From Nectonema munidae (lineage: Eukaryota > Nematomorpha > Nectonematoida > Nectonematidae): a stretch of 64,000 nucleotides of DNA. A program made the position numbers and the translations under genes. The stretch spans positions 2,475,501-2,539,500 of the forward strand of contig JAUIRK010000855.1 in the NCBI GenBank assembly GCA_030549495.1, read 5' to 3'. The notes under the pieces were generated by a model. It was given only the letters and a program-made list of their open reading frames with translations. It was not told the origin of the DNA and did no database searches. Of this stretch, positions 52,689-64,000 are shown piece after piece; the first letter of the stretch is position 1; each line of letters opens with the position of its first letter.

Positions 52689-54719
52689 ATGATTTTCAAC
52701 GAAGCTGTAGAAAGTCTTACATCTCCTAGTTCTTTTAACTTAGATTTTGTATACAACACATTCACTTCCAATTCTGTAGAATCCACAACACGTCAATCCT
52801 TCATGATCGTAAAGGAAGTGATGACACCAATCAAATTCTTGACAAAGATGTCATTGATGAATGAAACAAATCAAATTTCGACAAATGTTTCATTCACCCT
52901 CTCACCGAAGTTTTCCATTTTGGAAGTGTACAGTATACTCATTTTGACGCTAATCGTCTCCATCATCACCGTTGCTGGAAACATCTTAGTGATAATGGCG
53001 TTTATTCGAGAGCCCAGCATTCGTCAACCAAACAACTATCTCATCATAGCACTAGCCAGTACCGATTTATTGATAGGTCTGATGTCCATGCCTTTATACA
53101 GCCTATACATCGTGATGGACAAATGGGTGTTTGGGGGCGTGGTTTGTGATTTGTGGCTGTCAATCGATTACACCCTATGCCTCATTTCCCAATACACAGT
53201 CTTATTGATTACGATTGATCGCTTCTGCTCTGTCAAGATTGCAGCACGCTATCGAAGTTGGCGAACCCCCGGAAAACTAAAACTTCTGATCTTCATCATT
53301 TGCATCATCCCCACAATCATCTTCTTCGGTTCAATCTTCGGTTGGCCAATCTTCAATCCCAAATATAATAGGGATCCAAATGAGTGCGTTGTTCCGTTTC
53401 GCAAGAATAAAGCCTTCAACGTGGGCTTGATCTTCTTCTATTACTGGTTTTCCTTAGCTGTGCTTCTGATCCTCTACTTCGGGATATACAAAGTGGCTGC
53501 TGACTTGGCGAAAAAGGCTGATAAACGCAAAGAAATGCTGTCAGAGCGTTTGAAAGTAGCTCAAAATCGAGATGCTAACAAAAGTCACACCAAAGCCAAG
53601 ATACCGAACACAACTTGCAACAGCAAAGGAGAAGTTGTGGTGAAGAGAGATGCAAAATTCGCATTTAAGTCTCTTTTCCCGCTTCGCTTTCATGCGAAGA
53701 AAAATTCGAACCAGTTGTGCATGGATCTACTTCCGCAACCGTGTCCCGCCTCATCTTCATCATCCTCCACATCCAAAGGCAAAGAACCACCCCATCTAAA
53801 AGAAGGAAAAATCAAGAAAAAGGACATCGTTGTGTTTGAGAATAAGAATGCCAAGCCAATCAATAAAGTGTCTCTCGGAAAAATAGGAGATAACAAAGGC
53901 TTGTTCAATCAAAACAAGACAACACACACAACCACGAAATTCAATTCCAAGTTGAGGGAAGCCCTTCTCCCATCAAACATGATAGACATGAAGATTGACA
54001 AATCATCGGAAAGAATCAACGCCTTAAAGAAGATTTACTTGAAGCAGGAATCGGTCGATGTGGTAGAAGTGAAGGTTGACCCTGATTCAACGAAGAAAAG
54101 ATTGACAGTGGAGAAATCGATCAATGACGCCTTAGAAGAGGAAGAAGAAGAAGATGATGATGATGAAAGTAGTGAGGAAGTTGATGAGGATGAGAGAAAT
54201 TGCAGCAGCATCAATCACCCCATCATGGAAATCATTAAGTGCAACATCCTTTTGAATCCTTTGATCGATATGACAGGCTCTAGTCTGGAAAAATTGGGAC
54301 AAGAGGAATCCGAGGCCAACAAGAATACGGAGGAAAGTGGGCGCAAAAAAGATTACGAAACGTTTAAAGCGTCTATTCAGTCAAATGCGGTCAAGGACAA
54401 GTTCTTCTTGAATACTTCCTCCAAGAAGAAAAAGGTGAAGGGGGTTAATCGCGCTAAAAAAGCTTTGCGCACGATCACGTGCATCATGGGAGCGTTTGTG
54501 ATTTGCTGGACCCCGTATCACGTGATCGAAACCCTTTTCGGCCTCCTGCCATACGAAAATTTTTCGATCAATGTTCACATCTACCACTTTTCTTACTGGC
54601 TCTGCTACCTAAACTCGCCCCTGAATCCTTTCATGTACGCCCTATCCAACAATGACTTCAAGAAAGCTTTCATCAAGATTCTCAGCTTTAAAAATGTCAA
54701 AATCTCATTTTTTCATTGA
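52689..54719 (+). CDS. mAChR-B: Muscarinic acetylcholine receptor, B type (GPCR)
   Basis: A seven-helix receptor for acetylcholine in the plasma membrane, 676 residues, encoded without an intron. An in-frame TAG nine bases before the ATG fixes the start. Two N-glycosylation sequons (N58, N66) precede TM1 (GN, N98). D126 is the TM2 Asp. C153 and C233 form the expected extracellular disulfide. D160 in LWLSIDYTLC is the amine-binding Asp of TM3, followed by DRF (177-179) in place of DRY. TM6 has CWTPYH (W607, H611), and TM7 has NPFMY (646-650). The third intracellular loop is very long (about 270-590), with a Ser run and an acidic run of about 15 residues. TM3 to TM4 (LITIDRFCSVKIA, RYRSWRTP) match insect mAChR-B best from memory. 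B-type receptors couple to Gi and bind classical antagonists poorly. mAChR-A is less likely because its TM6 has Asn after WTPY. Confidence 0.88.
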   Translation: MIFNEAVESLTSPSSFNLDFVYNTFTSNSVESTTRQSFMIVKEVMTPIKFLTKMSLMNETNQISTNVSFTLSPKFSILEVYSILILTLIVSIITVAGNILVIMAFIREPSIRQPNNYLIIALASTDLLIGLMSMPLYSLYIVMDKWVFGGVVCDLWLSIDYTLCLISQYTVLLITIDRFCSVKIAARYRSWRTPGKLKLLIFIICIIPTIIFFGSIFGWPIFNPKYNRDPNECVVPFRKNKAFNVGLIFFYYWFSLAVLLILYFGIYKVAADLAKKADKRKEMLSERLKVAQNRDANKSHTKAKIPNTTCNSKGEVVVKRDAKFAFKSLFPLRFHAKKNSNQLCMDLLPQPCPASSSSSSTSKGKEPPHLKEGKIKKKDIVVFENKNAKPINKVSLGKIGDNKGLFNQNKTTHTTTKFNSKLREALLPSNMIDMKIDKSSERINALKKIYLKQESVDVVEVKVDPDSTKKRLTVEKSINDALEEEEEEDDDDESSEEVDEDERNCSSINHPIMEIIKCNILLNPLIDMTGSSLEKLGQEESEANKNTEESGRKKDYETFKASIQSNAVKDKFFLNTSSKKKKVKGVNRAKKALRTITCIMGAFVICWTPYHVIETLFGLLPYENFSINVHIYHFSYWLCYLNSPLNPFMYALSNNDFKKAFIKILSFKNVKISFFH

Positions 54720-54913
54720 AATTTTGTGTGCTCCAAATCTCCCTTGAGCTTCTTCTTCTTCTTCAGTAAGAGTGATTTGCAGAGCTGTGATAACGCGTTA
54801 TACCCCGACTTCGAACCTGTGCTAAAAAAAAATATACCCATGTTTTATCTGAATAATAACATATGTGTAAACTTCAGCAATAATGAATAACATTGAATTC
54901 TTGTTCATATCAA

Positions 54914-54919
54914 AATAAA
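54914..54919 (+). terminator. Candidate polyadenylation signal for the receptor
   Basis: AATAAA is found about 195 bases after the stop codon. Confidence 0.45.
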
Positions 54920-55098
54920 TTTAATATTCCAATTCGGAATATTTTCAAAAAAAAAAGCCAAATTAATCCTAAAAGTTTACACATCTTCAAAAAGAGTACA
55001 TGAGACAAAAAAGTAGATTCACTCATCATTTAACTACTATAATAATAAACTAAGTTTGTATAGGTAAGAAAGCAAATATTTATTTAGACATTGGGGGC

Positions 55099-55230
55099 GC
55101 GAGAAAGGGCTGGTTGGATAGTGGGCTTCGATAACTCAAAGTATTGGGTTCGATCCCGCATCAAGCCTGCCTTCCTCATAGTTCTCCTGTGCGTTCTCGC
55201 TGAAAACACCACACGGCACCTTTACCTATA
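55099..55230 (+). repeat. tRNA-derived SINE, copy 3
   Basis: GGCTGGTTGGATAGTGGG (A box), GGGTTCGATCCCGCATCAAG (B box), then CTCATAG, TTCTCGCTGAAAACACC and GGCACCTTTACCTATA. This is the best preserved head of the three. Nearby sequence shows no tRNA cloverleaf with a paired acceptor stem. Confidence 0.75.
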
Positions 55231-55874
55231 TCAATAAGTTATCATCTGATTCGTTTTTGATTTCCAATTCATTTCTTATACGTTTCTTTAAATGATTAGA
55301 AATGGAAGTTCTTGTAAAAAGTCTCAACTGATTCAAAATTGCAACAAATTTCTCTAAACCAAATTTAAAGTGAAAGACCTCAATTCAAAGTTAAATACGC
55401 CGGAATTAAGTTCAAGGTTATTCACAAGAAATTGGGAAAGATCAAGCAGTAAAAGATTCTTACGAATTTCAAATTTTAAATCTTCTTTAGATCTCTTGGG
55501 ATCATGCATCGAAAAACGTTGTTTACTTTTCAATCTGGCTTGGAATAATTGTAAGTTTGAAAATAAGGAAATAAATTGAAATATAAATAATAATAATAAT
55601 AATAATAGAACAAATTCGTGAAGGTTTATCCGAGAAATGATTAAAATTATGAAGACAAATAAGCCGCCATCAGATATTGACATGATCAAACGTGGACAAG
55701 AATGGTATTGAAAAAATTGAAGAACGAAGATTTGTATTTTTTGCAAAAACAAGTAATATATGAAAAATACTTTCTGCGTTTACATAACATGATTTTGTTA
55801 AGCAAAAAGAAGATGAAAATTGCATCTAAAAATAACAACTTCAAATAATGAGATATTATTTGTGTTTTCATAAG

Positions 55875-56250
55875 ACGAAATATCACCTCAAGTGTAAAAA
55901 CTTGAGATGACTCCAATGAAAGTCTGATCTATTTTTAAATGCATTTAATGTTGGTGCATCCACAATATTTTGAGGTAGATTATTGTTCCAATCTTTAATT
56001 GAAGATTTAGTGAAATAAGCTTTTCTAAACGTGCCATAATGAGAGTCTATAGTTGAAGTTTTAAGGAATTGCATCGAGAAATACGTGATGCCATTGGAAC
56101 GTAAAACTTTTCTTGGTATGTCAATATTTTTTTTTGTCTCTTAATTCTATAAAGAAGAGACGGAAGATTGAGTATCCTGTATAGTGGAATTCATCATTGT
56201 TCGGTATATAATTCAGTTTATTACATGATTTGATCTTAAATTGGAAAGAG
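55875..56250 (-). mobile_element. LINE 3' fragment (jockey/CR1/RTE-like ORF2 C-terminus)
   Basis: The minus-strand segment 56074-55883 reads FRKAYFTKSSIKDWNNNLPQ and NIVDAPTLNAFKNRSDFHW, then a stop shortly after. This matches the typical last residues of non-LTR retrotransposon ORF2 (F..R....WN.LP..VV.A.....FK..LD..W). Upstream sequence to about 56250 gives weaker, frame-shifted similarity. It is 5' truncated, as usual for LINE insertions. An (AAT)n run at 55589-55607 lies further along in the 3' direction. Confidence 0.65.
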
Positions 56251-56853
56251 ATTACAAAGTAAAATAGTAAGCACACGTTTCTACTTTATAACAAGACAGT
56301 AATAAAAAATTTATTACCCATATGTACAGAATGTTAACTTATTTAGCTAATGGCATATAGAAAAGAAAACGACAAACAAATCAAAAGCTATGCCGCTAAA
56401 TCGCAAAACGAAACATATGTGATTAGCATTCTGTACCACTTTTTTGCAACATTTTTTAATTTTTCCACTAATTTTGGGGTGTCGATTCAAAATATGTTTT
56501 TTTCAAATTGAAAAAATCCATTTGCATCTAAAAAAATGTTCTTAATCTCTTTAAATTTTTGCTTTCCTTCATTTTTTTTTATAAAAAAAGTTAAGTCTTT
56601 CAGATGTTCTTGACGCCTCTTTATTTATCAAGATATCTAAAAAAAATCGGAAATTTTATTCAATATTTATTCTTAAAATTTTTTCAAATAATTATAATTG
56701 TTTTAATAAAGGAAAAATGAAAATTTAATCGGAGAATAAAATAATGAGAGGCTTAGTGTTCGAAATTAACCGAAGCCTTCATTACCGGAAATTACCGAAC
56801 GCAATATACTTTTACCGGTTTTAACCCTATTAGTCCTGGGCTAAATTTTTGTC
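56251..56853. other. AT-rich spacer, nothing recognised
   Basis: It lies between the LINE fragment and the hAT element; homopolymer-rich. Confidence 0.5.
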
Positions 56854-56861
56854 TTCTAAAG

Positions 56862-58239
56862 CAGTGGTTCTTAACCTGGGGTACATGTACCCCCAAGGGG
56901 TACGAAGCCTTAAACCTGGGGGTACGAAACATGATATCAAACATATGAAACATGACGTTGCCAGACATCCTGATTATTCTGGAGATCTTCCGATTTATGT
57001 TATTTTGTCCCGCGTTCCGAATGCACAACTAGGGCACACTAGTTGTGCCGATTTTAACAACTTTTATAACTTAAAATCAAAAAAGTCAAATGTATTTAAT
57101 TATATTCATGTTTTATTTTTTAATAAAGGTAAAAATAATTTATATTACCACAACTCAAAAACTTAACTTTTAAATTGATAAATTAAATTTTTTATATTAT
57201 CGTCTTGTTTTGTTCAGTTTTTTCAATGCTTTCAAGTGTTTTTGAACTACGTGAAGAAGTTATGCAGTTTCTAAGAAATCAAGGCAGTGAAATTGCTGAA
57301 CATTTTGAAAACAGGGAGTTCATTTTGTCTCTGGCATATCTGGCTGACATATTCGCGCACCTCAATGAACTGAATGTCTCTATGCAAGGAACCAGGATGA
57401 ATATGATAACTGCCAGAGAAAAATTATCTTCCCTCACCAAGAAGCTTCCCATGTGGATAAAGCGCGTTGAAAGCGGAAATTTTGCAAATTTTCCTTCTCT
57501 TGATGAGGCTGCTAGTGACGAAGAAGATATGCCCATTGTGAATGAAGTACGAGAACATCTGCAAGAACTGATCCATTCCTTCCAAGGTTATTTTCACCTT
57601 GAAGAAGGTTATGTGGCACAAAGATGGATACGAGATCCATATCTTTTTAACCTAGATTCCATGGATGATAATGATATGATGAAGGATGATCTTGTGGAGT
57701 TGCAGACTAATGACAGAATTCGAATGGAGTTTGAAAAAATGAAACTGGATATGTTTTGGTGTGCACAGCTCAAAACATTCCCACGGTTAGCAGAGAAAGC
57801 TTTAGTGGTCCTCATACCATTTGCAACTACATACTTGTGTGAGGCAGGTTTTTCGGCGCTATTACACATCAAAACAAAAGCCAGAAATTGTTTGGATGCA
57901 AGTGATGACATGCGCCTGGCACTTTCAAAAAAAGAACCTCGTTTGAACATCATTATCAATGAAAAACAACAACAAAAGAGCCACTAAAAATTAAATGTGT
58001 TGTAGTATTTTGTAGCATTACTCATAATTACTTACATAAATTTGCGTTCATTTTCTCTTATTCATTAACACTTTCCAATTGAAATAAACATAAAATATTT
58101 TTGTTCAGTAATTAAAAAGTACAATAATTTCTCAGCAAGGTTTGTATTACTTGTCTTTTTCAAATATTTGGATGGGGGTACGGGAACATTTTTTGAGATA
58201 TCAAGAGGTACGGGCACTGAAAAAGGTTAAGAACCACTG
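56862..58239 (+). mobile_element. Short hAT transposon with intact ends (1,378 bp)
   Basis: The termini are CAGTGGTTCTTAACCT and its exact inverse, with subterminal GGGGTACG repeats at both ends. They are flanked by a perfect 8-bp duplication, TTCTAAAG, at 56854-56861 and 58240-58247. The 8-bp TSD and CAGTGGTTCT ends place it among hAT (Charlie-like) elements. Inside, only the C-terminal third of a transposase remains (57205-57987), so it is internally deleted and non-autonomous. The intact TSD and open frame suggest a fairly recent insertion. Confidence 0.95.
57205..57987 (+). CDS. hAT transposase, C-terminal remnant (260 aa)
   Basis: The open frame matches the ZBED5/SCAND3-like group of hAT transposases: FELREEVMQFLRNQGSE, LAYLADIFAHLNELNVSMQG, KLPMWIKRVESGNFANFPSL, then the dimerisation region FATTYLCEAGFSALLHIKTK near residues 206-225. 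A full-length protein of this group has about 600 residues; the BED zinc finger and the first catalytic acidic residues are absent. The first Met-Phe-Cys residues come from the deletion junction and may not be a real start. The protein should have no transposase activity. Expression is unknown. Confidence 0.8.
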   Translation: MFCSVFSMLSSVFELREEVMQFLRNQGSEIAEHFENREFILSLAYLADIFAHLNELNVSMQGTRMNMITAREKLSSLTKKLPMWIKRVESGNFANFPSLDEAASDEEDMPIVNEVREHLQELIHSFQGYFHLEEGYVAQRWIRDPYLFNLDSMDDNDMMKDDLVELQTNDRIRMEFEKMKLDMFWCAQLKTFPRLAEKALVVLIPFATTYLCEAGFSALLHIKTKARNCLDASDDMRLALSKKEPRLNIIINEKQQQKSH

Positions 58240-58989
58240 TTCTAAAGTGCCCCTTCTTTTAATGTTACATATATATTTCAACTATGTTGAATTCAAATGC
58301 GTAAAAAAACTGTATATAACTATAACTTTTCAAGGTAGTATATAATATAGACCTTAAGTTATATAAGGTTAACTACAGATACTGATGTCAAAATTTGTAA
58401 TTTACAGTTTCTAGCGTGAGTCATTCAACTATTGTGAAAGGGGTGTCAAAATATGCAACTAGCGATTTTAGGAAAAGTCACGAAATTTGAAGTGATATGA
58501 TCCAGCCAATTTTGTACAATTCACTTTTTAGTGAAGGATTAATGATGTTTTCTAAATAATAGCAACGTTCATTCTATCAGTGTTCAATCTCAAAGAAAAA
58601 TAATATTTTAAAAAACATAGTTCCTAAAGTCTTTGGCGATAATATGGAAAGAACTTTGATTAGAAATACTTTTCTGCTCTTTCATATTCCAGGCGTACTA
58701 AGGTAAAGCTTCTCCAATCGATCACATCTTTTTCTAGTTGCTTCAAGCGCAGTTTCATTTCTTTGTTCGGAATCAGTATTCGGACATGTGGATTCCTTCA
58801 TTTTCTTTGAAGGAACTGAATCTTCTATTATTATTGATTCTGATTCTTGCAATGTTTTAGTTTCATCACCGTGCTCTTACTGTTGTATACAACTTCATCA
58901 AGATTCTTTATAGTGGCTTACAATAAAAATTTAGACAAGCGCCAAATTAATTGATCTAAGCTAATGTTGATGTGCTGATTCCAGACTAT

Positions 58990-60230
58990 CGAAATGGACG
59001 AATCACATTTACTTTTTGAGATATAGAAGTACACGTGAGTTGAAATTTTTCATTTTTTAAGCTCTTATGTTACAGACAAGACAAATAATCTCAGCAGTTA
59101 TTGATATTCTACGAGAATAATTCAAAATTACACCTCCTTGAGGACAGCTGACGTTTATTACTTTGACTGTTGTAAAAGTGGAGATCAAGAAAAATCTTGG
59201 CCTCCACACATTTGTTTTAAACTATGTTACAATGGAAAACAAACTTCTTTAAATTTTGCTTCCAAATGGTATGGAGAGCGCCAAAGAATAACACAAATGA
59301 TTGCTATTTTTGTCCGACTAATCTTAAAGATTTCAATTTTTATTCCAGAAAAAAATTAAATATGCTAAATTTCCTTCAGTTATGAGTCTCGTACCTCAAT
59401 CAGATAATCTTCGTGATCCTACACCCTAAATAAATTAAAAAACTCCATTAGATAAAGAGTCTGACTCTTCAACTTATGAGCCAGATTGCAACAAACACGA
59501 CTTGATCACGCAGAAAGGTCTGAATCACCGTGTGCAAAATTTATTACAGCAGTCAGAGCTCGTAGCATCCAGACAATTTGGTTATCCTAAGGATAAGAAG
59601 TTTTAGAAAAAGACTTCAGCTCTTTCCTTGACATAAAAAAATACTTATGCTCTTGCAAAGATATTTCTGGGTCACTTACTTTGCTTATTTTTCAACACAA
59701 TCCTTCAGATTAGAGACTTTTTATTGACTCGTCCAAATATGACACAAAAACCACTTGTATGCACGAACAGAATTTGTTTTCCTTCCCTTCACATTAAACT
59801 TGGCATAATGAAAAACTTTGTATAAAATGACGCTGCTTTTCAACGTCCGTGTGTTTTATTTCCTAACCTAAGTTTTGCAAAGCTCAAGGAAGGCATCTTT
59901 ACTGGACTCCAGATGGGATAAGTATTAATGGATGTAGAATTCAAAAAAACTAAAAGCCTGAAAGGCTTCTAAATTAGTTTGCAATGGTTCTCTCACAAAA
60001 CCTACATATTATCAAGAGTATATTCAAAATGTAATGACGCCATATGTTGCTCAAAACTCTTTTTTTCACTCTCATCACAAATTTGTCCTCCTAAACTTAG
60101 CGATTTCACCAAGATATTTCAGGAATGGACGGCAACTATAAAGATATTTGAAAAACTAACATGATAGGTGACTTTTGTTGGATCCTGTTTCGTGATATTT
60201 CAAAGTCAAAGTAAAAAGATCATCTAAAAA
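58990..60230 (+). pseudogene. Second decayed copy of the arthropod multi-copy family
   Basis: Plus-strand pieces follow the same order as the copy at 17653-19116. They are YYFDCCKSGDQEKSWPPHIC (family YFGC.VGDQDKSWAPHICC, 59150-59215), NLLQQSELVASRQFG near 59540, a KLKEGIFTGLQMG-like block near 59885, a FFHSHHKFV segment near 60065, and RFHQDISGMDGNYKDI with GDFCWILFRD at about 60100-60200. The last block matches the family ending RFHQD...MIGDYCW.L.RD, which the other copy lacks. Many frame changes and stops are present, and it looks more decayed than the minus-strand copy. Confidence 0.6.
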
Positions 60231-62263
60231 AAGACACTATAATATAATAAACTATAGTAAAACTAAAGTAGGCAAAAGCAAAAAAACTAGATGTGATAGA
60301 GAAAAACGGTTCCCCATTTCCGCGTTATTTTTGCTTTTTCCATATGGTTTCAGCCATACTTTGTTCTTCATAAACTCTTTTAAAAGGATCTTTTTCGAAA
60401 ACCTATTTACAAGGCATAAACATCCTAATCAAAACATTGATCACGTGCATTAAAAAAATAAGTTTATTTTACAGGTATTACAAACTAAATAATAATAAAA
60501 GTGATGCTGATGATGATGATATCAAACTGTCAAACATAACTCAACTTGCAGAAAGACTACAAAAATATTTGGCACAAAAAAGGAAAAAGGACTTTTAAAA
60601 ATGCCAAAGTCTCACTTGCTATTATGCACAGAGAAGGGTATAATAAAAAGAAAGGGTAGTAATCATGGAGAGTGGTTATATAAAATGAATCCGCTTTACT
60701 AGACATTAAAATGTTCGAAAAAATGTGAACTCATAACACAACACAAAAAACACAGAAGATGAGGAATAAATGATGATGATGATGATGGTGGTGGTGGTAA
60801 TCATGTTCAAATACAATATTGATTTTAGATCATAAACACCACCATTGAGAGAATGGCTTAAAAGAGATTAAAAACCCATAAATACAAAGTTAATAATTGA
60901 AGTATACTATACACGCATAATCATAAATTATTTTTTATACATATACACACATACATATATATATACCTATGTACAAAGTTTATACAAAAATTTGTTATAA
61001 TTTTCTATATGTTCCATTTAAAAAGTGTGTGTGGATTCATTGGATATGCAAGAATAAGATAGAAGTTGATTCGTCTAGACTGTTGTAAATAGACGGAAGT
61101 CACATGATCAAAGATAGAAGATCTTGTGAATTGCAGCAACGTCATTCTTTCCACAATTCAATTCCCTTGCTCGCTTATACAACTAAAAAAAATTTTATAA
61201 ATTAAAAAAAAATAAAAAAATTTTTTTTGAGAATCAATATCCTCCTAAAAAGGGAGACCATATTCATTAAAATCTCAAGAACTCTGTTTTATAAAGAATA
61301 AGGCATCAAACATAATCTAGTTAAAAAAATAAAGAAAAAAGATTTTAAAAATAAAAAAAGTGGAAATAATATATTGAGCACAAAGTTTTCTTTTAATCTC
61401 TCACTTTTCAAAAAGGATCGGGTTTATTAACTATCACATCATATTATTTGAGGCAGTTGCGCGGAAGCAATACATAGGAGAAATCTCGGGTTGGAATAAT
61501 GTAAAATATTGTTTTTTTTAAAAAAATTGAGGGATTGTTTGGGGGTTTTTTTTTTTTTTTAAATATTACAAAGCATAAATTAAAAAAAATTTAAAAAAAA
61601 ATTAAATTAAAAAAAAAAAAATTTCGTAAATTAAAAATATTTTTAAAATAAAGTCACTAATTAATTTTATTTTTAGATAATCCAAAAATTAAAATATTTT
61701 CAATGATTTATTTCATGTTTAATTAGAAATTATTATCATTCAAATTTTGAATCTACACTTCCTAAATTTTTATCGTTGAATAAAAGGCTGAAATAAGGTA
61801 AGGAAAAATTTAGGATAAAATACCCTTTAAAAAAGTTTGAAGATACAAACCTTCCAGGGCGAATTAAAGTCAATAAAATCAAAAAACAATTAAAAAAAAC
61901 AAAAAGTTACTGTAAACAAATTTTAAACTAATAAAAACTATTTTTCCTTCTCTTTTTTTGATAAATTTTTAGTTCATAAAGTTCATAAATAAGTTTTTTT
62001 GGATCAACAAAAAGCTAAAAACTATTTATAAAAAAACGAAAAATATTAAATATTATTTTAAAACTATAGCTAATTTAACTCAAAATTAAAAAAATAATTT
62101 TTTTGCTACTCTACTAACATAATCTAAGAAACGAGACTTTTAAATTGAAAAAACTTCACATTCCAAAAAATTTGAGCAATTAGTCTACATTTTTTGATTA
62201 TAAGGTCAAAAAATAGGATTTTTAATTCAAAAATTATTTGCCCCGGTTATTTGCCCCACCGAC
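60231..62263. other. AT-rich spacer before the dehydrogenase gene
   Basis: It contains a GAT/GGT microsatellite at 60770-60800, TA/CA repeats near 60945-60965 and long A/T homopolymers near 61510-61620. No gene was recognised. Confidence 0.6.
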
Positions 62264-63911
<1,648 letters not shown>

Positions 63912-64000
63912 CTACAAAAAAAAAGTTTATTTTTTCTCCTTCTTAATAATTCTATTTCAGTATACCAACACAGACCATACCAAAATATGGGAAAATGGAT

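Overview
This is a eukaryotic, very AT-rich window (I estimate about 70% A+T; not counted exactly). The genes have spliceosomal introns with GT/AG ends, and the sequence is packed with microsatellites and decayed transposons. The host genes are animal and arthropod in type: an arthropod-style muscarinic receptor, an HCF homologue, and two copies of a gene family I remember from many arthropod genomes. A crustacean such as a parasitic copepod would fit, but that is an inference from general character, not from a diagnostic match.

Layout. (1) 1-8.7 kb, + strand: the last five coding exons of an Hcf (host cell factor) gene, covering the C-terminal fibronectin-III module and the stop codon. The introns hold a piggyBac-type MITE, SINE copies and a retroelement fossil. 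(2) 8.7-16.4 kb: gene-poor AT-rich DNA with a dispersed short repeat and a SINE. (3) 16.4-21.8 kb: an old, broken GAT/ATG repeat tract, a decayed minus-strand copy of the arthropod gene family, and a perfect 2,479-bp (GAT)n array. (4) 22-32 kb: no gene seen; several copies of a MITE-like family of about 450 bp. (5) 32.2-37.3 kb: a near-perfect inverted repeat whose arms contain a hammerhead-ribozyme-like core (probably a Penelope-like terminus); a decayed minus-strand gene of a widespread nuclease-like family, split by a 314-bp hAT MITE with an exact 8-bp target duplication; then a MITE interrupted by an element carrying a tandem minisatellite. (6) 37.3-52.6 kb: mostly featureless, with a foldback element and a decayed Penelope-like reverse transcriptase. 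(7) 52.7-54.7 kb: a complete, intronless coding region for a B-type muscarinic acetylcholine receptor. (8) 55-60.2 kb: a SINE, a LINE 3' fragment, a short hAT element with exact TIRs and TSDs that keeps only the transposase C-terminus, and a second decayed copy of the arthropod family. (9) 62.2-64 kb, minus strand: the last three exons of a beta-hydroxyacid dehydrogenase (HIBADH/GLYR1-like) gene. One of its introns contains 171 consecutive G followed by (TG)82.

There are only three convincing host genes (Hcf, the muscarinic receptor and the dehydrogenase), and only the receptor is complete. They show no operon-like or pathway relationship. Everything else is repeats, transposons, pseudogenes or unassigned DNA. 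The exon models were checked for phase: the Hcf exons join into 299 codons plus a stop, and the dehydrogenase exons into 172 codons plus a stop.
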